From positions 1 through 35,537 of the forward strand of contig JABGQU010000014.1 of the NCBI GenBank assembly GCA_018648605.1: a DNA stretch of 35,537 nucleotides, in the 5' to 3' direction. The translations under genes were made by a program, and so were the position numbers. Below the pieces are notes generated by a model. That model made no database searches. It saw only the letters and a program-made list of their open reading frames with translations, and was not told the origin of the DNA. This DNA comes from Anaerolineae bacterium (GTDB lineage: Bacteria; Chloroflexota; Anaerolineae; Anaerolineales; Villigracilaceae). Shown piece after piece: positions 32,044 to 35,537 of the stretch; the first letter of the stretch is position 1, and each line of letters opens with the position of its first letter.

Positions 32044-35000
32044 TTATTCTTCCAAATTGGGGCCGCGCAAATCCATATCAAGAATGACGACCGCGCCTTT
32101 TCTTTCGCCGGCAGCCTGCCCTTGTGCCAAGCGCAGTTCTTCTGCCATGCCTAATTCGTCGAAAATGGAGGTGGCGCGGAAGTGGCAATCCACTGCCCAG
32201 GCGGTTTGCCCGGCACGATCATAAAGACGCCTTAATGCCAGGTAGGTGCGAGCAAGATCAGGGCGCGCGCGGATCCGGCGCAGAATGCGCATCGACTCGA
32301 TCAGATATTCCTCCACTTTGAGCCAATCCGGTTTTGTCGTTCGGCTTAGTATCTCTGCCAATAAACGCAGCGTGACGCCCTCTGCCCAGCGATTTCCTTC
32401 GACGCGCGCAGCAATGAGTGCATCTTCTGCTTCGTTTTTGGCATCCGTTAATTCATCTGCCAGAGAAAGGCTTTCTGCCAAAAAGATGCGCGGCAAATAG
32501 TGAAAAACGCGATAATCGTTTTCTTCAACCCATTGCAAGGCTTCGCGGATAACGACAACGCCTTCGGCTGGCTCGCCCAAATGAGCGCGCACCAATCCAC
32601 GCAGACCTGTCAAGATGAAACGCAGCGGCGTAAATTCACTCGTGCCAGCTTGCATCTCTGGCAAAGCTTCGATGGTTTTGGCGCAAGCTTCCCAACGATG
32701 ACGCGCGGCGAGAACATAGGCCAGTGGAGCCATCGCAAAGGCTATCGTCGAGGCTGCGCCCTGTTCTTTTGCGAGGGCAACACCATGCTCGGCGGCATCG
32801 CGGGCGCGCTCCCAGGAGCCAACGCGCGCATAGGCAACGCCCAAATATCCATAAACGACCAGTAAATTGGGATGATAATGACTCTCTGGCGCATCTTCAA
32901 GATTGACGTAACGTAGCAAATAGGCAATCGCATCGTCGAAGGCTGCTAACGCAATGCTGCTGCGACCGAGCATCCGCAAGGCGGCCCGCAAAAGGGAAAT
33001 ATCTTGCTGTTCTTCAGCAACGCGCAGTGTGCGATGCGCGTAATCGCCCGCGGCTTTGGGATTGCCACGCAGCCAAAAGATCTGTGCCGCGCGTCGAAAT
33101 ATTTTCCCCACCCGTTCTTCATCATTAAGCTGCGTTGCCAAATGCTCGGCTTGCTCGATCATCTCCTGCGCCCGCACAAGATCACCGCTAAAAGCATAGG
33201 CTTGGGCGAGTTGCAGGTTCAGATCAATGCGTTCCTGATGCTGCTTCGGTCCCGTTTGCCGGCCTAACATACTAACCGCCTGCGAGCCAAACTGACGTGC
33301 CTCCTGATAGGAGTGGATGCGCAAAGCCTGTTCGCCCGCTTCTGTTAGATAAGGCAGCGCTTTAATGGCCTGATCGCTGCGCGAATAATGATGCGCAAGA
33401 GTTGCCGCATCCACGGGGATGACGGCGTTCTCGAAAATCTCGGCAATACAGCGATGCACATATTGTCGACGTGCGCGGCTCAAGCCTGCATAGGCCACCT
33501 GACGAATTTTATCGTGGCTGAAATCGTAGCCTTCGCTGCTTTCGACAACCAAACCTTTTTGCTGCCACTCTTCAATCGTAGCGATAACTTCCTTTGCGGG
33601 GGCTTCGCTCACTTCCTGCAATAACGAAAAGGTGAAAGCACGCCCAATCGCTGCCGCAATAGCCAGCAATTCCTGACTTTGTGCATCGAGGCGATCAAGC
33701 CGCGCTTCGATCAGGCTTTGAATAGGCGGCGGCAAATTCGCTGCCCCGCGCTCCTGCCCCCCGCCAAAAGGCAAACGCGCAGGATGTGCGCTCTCGCGCA
33801 ACGAGCGAATGCCTTCAATAATAAAGAAGGGGTTGCCTTCGGTCTCTTGATAAAGCCGCTGGAAAAAGTAGGCATCGTGGGAAGCATCATCGAGCAGATA
33901 TTTGGCGAGCGTTAGGCTTTCGTCGGGCGTCAGGCGCTCGAGCGGTAATTGCATAAAGGAATCTTTGCGCTTGAGGGCACGCAATAAGCGTTCTTGTTCT
34001 GGGGGCAAATCTTCCAGGCGACAGGAGCCAACCAACACGAGCGGCAGGTCTGCCAAACGATGCGTAAGCGCATCGAGCAGTTCCCACGTCAAACTATCGG
34101 CCCAGTGCAGATCGTCCAGCATCAGCAAGATCGGGGTCGCGTTCGTCCCGTCGCCCTTGGTCAGATGAAGCAAAAGCTGGGTGATCGCTTCCGGAGTTTG
34201 AACTTTCTCACGGCGATCGGGCTGCCAAAGAGGCAAGCTCGCAAATTGACGCCGTAAATCTGGTAAAACGGGAGTCAGCGCAGCAAGCCAGGGCTGCAAA
34301 TCCAGAAGTTCATCTTCGGGCAGGCGCGCGAGAAGGCTATGCAAAATACTGCGCAAGGGCGCGTAGGCCACCATGGATTCGACTTCGTGGCAAAGGCTTT
34401 GTAATGTGAATTGGGAATCTGCCGACAGCAGATATTCGTGCAGCAGGCGAGTTTTACCAATACCTGAATCACCTGTGAGCAGGATAAAGCGGCCGCGCCC
34501 GACCTTGGCTTGCTCCCACGCAGCATGAATTTTGCTTAATTCCGATTGGCGTCCCACCAACGGTAATTGCGGCGGTATGAGCGTGGCTTCTTCTTTCGGC
34601 AATAATGCGACAGCAGGCTCTGCCCGCCGCACCGCCCCCGATTGGATCATTTCAATAAAGGCTTGGGTTTCGGGCAGCGGCTCTGTGCCCAGCTCATTTT
34701 TAAGTTGCTCTTTGAGTTGCTGATAATGTTGCAAGGCCTGATTGCGTTTTCCCAGCTCAACATAAAGAGACATCAAGCGCTGATGCGCGGCTTCATCAAA
34801 AGGTTCAGCAGCCGTCCATTTGCAGGTCACTTCGAGCGCATCATCGGGACGATATTCTTCTTGCAGCTTTTCGCTCAGACGGTCGAGACTGCGCAAAAAA
34901 CGCTGCCGCAGTTCCTGGCGCTCGTCGGCACACCAATCTTCGTAGAGATCATCGAGCAGGTCACCACGATAAAGTGCGATACCTTCTGATAATTCATCCA

Positions 35001-35355
35001 GGCTGGCTTCGGGGTGCGTCAACGTGCGAAAAGCATCCACGTCCAGCCAAATATCAGCAGCAGGGTTGATCTGAACGGTCGTACCCGTAGTCAGGATCAA
35101 GTCGCCATCGAAATCAACGCCCTCGAGAGTCTGGCGCATACGATGCAAGTACTGACGCAAATTACGCCGTGCAGCCGACTCTGTGCCGCGCGACCAGAAC
35201 ATAAACGCCAAACGACGGCGGTCGCTGGGTTGGTCACGATGCAAAAGCAAATAGGCTAAAAGCGAACGAGTTAGGGGCGAGCCAAGTTCCAGCGCAGTAT
35301 CTTCCCCATTATTCAGGCGCAGGGTTTCAAAAAGGTAGGCTCGCAAAAGAGGCAT
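32044..35355 (-). CDS. BTAD/AAA/TPR transcriptional activator (SARP-LuxR/MalT-like giant regulator)
   Basis: An 1103-residue regulator. Residues 1-100 are a winged-helix DNA-binding domain (LLAYLLLHRDQPSDRRRLAF, NLRQYLHRMRQTLE). Residues 101-240 are the bacterial transcriptional activator domain (ALYRGDLLDDLYEDWCADER, ending LKNELGTEPLPET). An AAA/STAND ATPase follows, with Walker A LTGDSGIGKT (293-302) and Walker B LLMLDDLHWAD (410-420). The C-terminal half (about 640-1080) is alpha-helical with TPR-like repeats (LAQAYAFSGDLVRAQEMIEQ, YGYLGVAYARVGSWERARDA). Such proteins sense a signal through the repeat region and activate transcription after ATP-driven oligomerisation. It lies upstream of, and on the same strand as, the second liv operon, which makes that operon a plausible target. 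The ribosome-binding site before the ATG is weak. Confidence 0.9.
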   Translation of the reverse strand: MPLLRAYLFETLRLNNGEDTALELGSPLTRSLLAYLLLHRDQPSDRRRLAFMFWSRGTESAARRNLRQYLHRMRQTLEGVDFDGDLILTTGTTVQINPAADIWLDVDAFRTLTHPEASLDELSEGIALYRGDLLDDLYEDWCADERQELRQRFLRSLDRLSEKLQEEYRPDDALEVTCKWTAAEPFDEAAHQRLMSLYVELGKRNQALQHYQQLKEQLKNELGTEPLPETQAFIEMIQSGAVRRAEPAVALLPKEEATLIPPQLPLVGRQSELSKIHAAWEQAKVGRGRFILLTGDSGIGKTRLLHEYLLSADSQFTLQSLCHEVESMVAYAPLRSILHSLLARLPEDELLDLQPWLAALTPVLPDLRRQFASLPLWQPDRREKVQTPEAITQLLLHLTKGDGTNATPILLMLDDLHWADSLTWELLDALTHRLADLPLVLVGSCRLEDLPPEQERLLRALKRKDSFMQLPLERLTPDESLTLAKYLLDDASHDAYFFQRLYQETEGNPFFIIEGIRSLRESAHPARLPFGGGQERGAANLPPPIQSLIEARLDRLDAQSQELLAIAAAIGRAFTFSLLQEVSEAPAKEVIATIEEWQQKGLVVESSEGYDFSHDKIRQVAYAGLSRARRQYVHRCIAEIFENAVIPVDAATLAHHYSRSDQAIKALPYLTEAGEQALRIHSYQEARQFGSQAVSMLGRQTGPKQHQERIDLNLQLAQAYAFSGDLVRAQEMIEQAEHLATQLNDEERVGKIFRRAAQIFWLRGNPKAAGDYAHRTLRVAEEQQDISLLRAALRMLGRSSIALAAFDDAIAYLLRYVNLEDAPESHYHPNLLVVYGYLGVAYARVGSWERARDAAEHGVALAKEQGAASTIAFAMAPLAYVLAARHRWEACAKTIEALPEMQAGTSEFTPLRFILTGLRGLVRAHLGEPAEGVVVIREALQWVEENDYRVFHYLPRIFLAESLSLADELTDAKNEAEDALIAARVEGNRWAEGVTLRLLAEILSRTTKPDWLKVEEYLIESMRILRRIRARPDLARTYLALRRLYDRAGQTAWAVDCHFRATSIFDELGMAEELRLAQGQAAGERKGAVVILDMDLRGPNLEE

Positions 35356-35416
35356 GGGGATATTTTACATGGTATTAGGCAGATTATCAGAAAAGTTTTG
35401 ATTTTTTTTTATTTCT

Positions 35417-35537
35417 TTATAAAAATCCTTTAAGATGCTCACGCAGCTTTTTCGGCGCTATCACGTCAATATCTACCTTTTTTGGTATCATCTCAATAAT
35501 TTGGGGTAGATGAAAAAGACCAACCCAAATTGAGTTC
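35417..35537 (-). CDS. C-terminal fragment of an unidentified gene, cut by the window edge
   Basis: An open frame on the minus strand enters at the right edge and runs 39 codons to a TAA at 35419-35417, ending KKVDIDVIAPKKLREHLKGF plus Leu. Composition (charged, with a helix-like tail) looks like real protein and the stop is 61 bases before the BTAD regulator start. I do not recognise the family; too short to name. Confidence 0.4.
   Translation of the reverse strand, partial: NSIWVGLFHLPQIIEMIPKKVDIDVIAPKKLREHLKGFL

Noticed and set aside
1-35537. CRISPR array, rRNA or tRNA genes, toxin-antitoxin pair, prophage genes
   Set aside because: I looked for regularly spaced repeats, conserved RNA cores and small paired frames and found none that hold up.

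Overview
The window reads as chromosome of a mid-GC bacterium. The extended Liv permeases, the BTAD/AAA/TPR giant regulator, the lipoprotein-anchored exporter adaptor and the duplicated HAAT (branched-chain-amino-acid type) transporters fit a Chloroflexota lineage such as Anaerolineae. That placement is an inference from gene content only. Nearly every gene is on the minus strand, so transcription runs from high to low coordinates; the one confident plus-strand gene is a GNAT acetyltransferase in an accessory pocket.

Layout from left to right. (1) 0.15-4.2 kb: an M14 zinc carboxypeptidase, a CinA-family protein with a decayed C-terminal domain, an AMP nucleosidase and an ornithine-cyclodeaminase/mu-crystallin family reductase. 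The last two are 1 nt apart. (2) 4.2-10.1 kb: a complete HAAT operon livK-livH-livM-livG-livF closed by a strong terminator; its LivM carries a membrane extension of about 240 residues. (3) 10.3-17.4 kb: a stand-alone cyclic-nucleotide-binding (cNMP) domain protein, then a TetR-ABC-ABC-FtsX-HlyD exporter module. Its two ATPases are unlike each other: one is canonical, the other has a degenerate signature motif and a C-terminal cNMP domain. (4) 17.4-20.4 kb: an accessory pocket with a 90-bp MITE-like element, the GNAT gene and an IS110-family element whose leader can fold like a bridge RNA. (5) 20.4-22.4 kb: a GTP-type PEP carboxykinase. (6) 22.4-31.5 kb: a second HAAT system interleaved with two acyl-CoA-ligase-type enzymes and an AcuB-like CBS-CBS-ACT protein. 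The transcription order is livG, long-chain acyl-CoA synthetase, livH, livM, CBS-ACT, livK, livF, PaaK-like. (7) 32.0-35.4 kb: an 1103-residue BTAD-AAA-TPR regulator, with a truncated gene at the right edge.

How the genes work together. Operon 2 looks like uptake plus CoA activation of a carboxylic acid (aromatic or fatty), or uptake of a compound made into one; PEP carboxykinase nearby would suit growth on acids. Both HAAT operons have a stable hairpin right after livK, the usual way of making more binding protein than membrane components. Dispersed C/G-rich palindromic repeats occur at five places between or at the edges of genes. One of them supplies both the C-terminal tail of one ATPase and the ribosome-binding site of the next.

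The signals most worth pursuing are the IS110 leader RNA, the asymmetric ATPase pair with a cNMP domain, and the palindromic repeat family.
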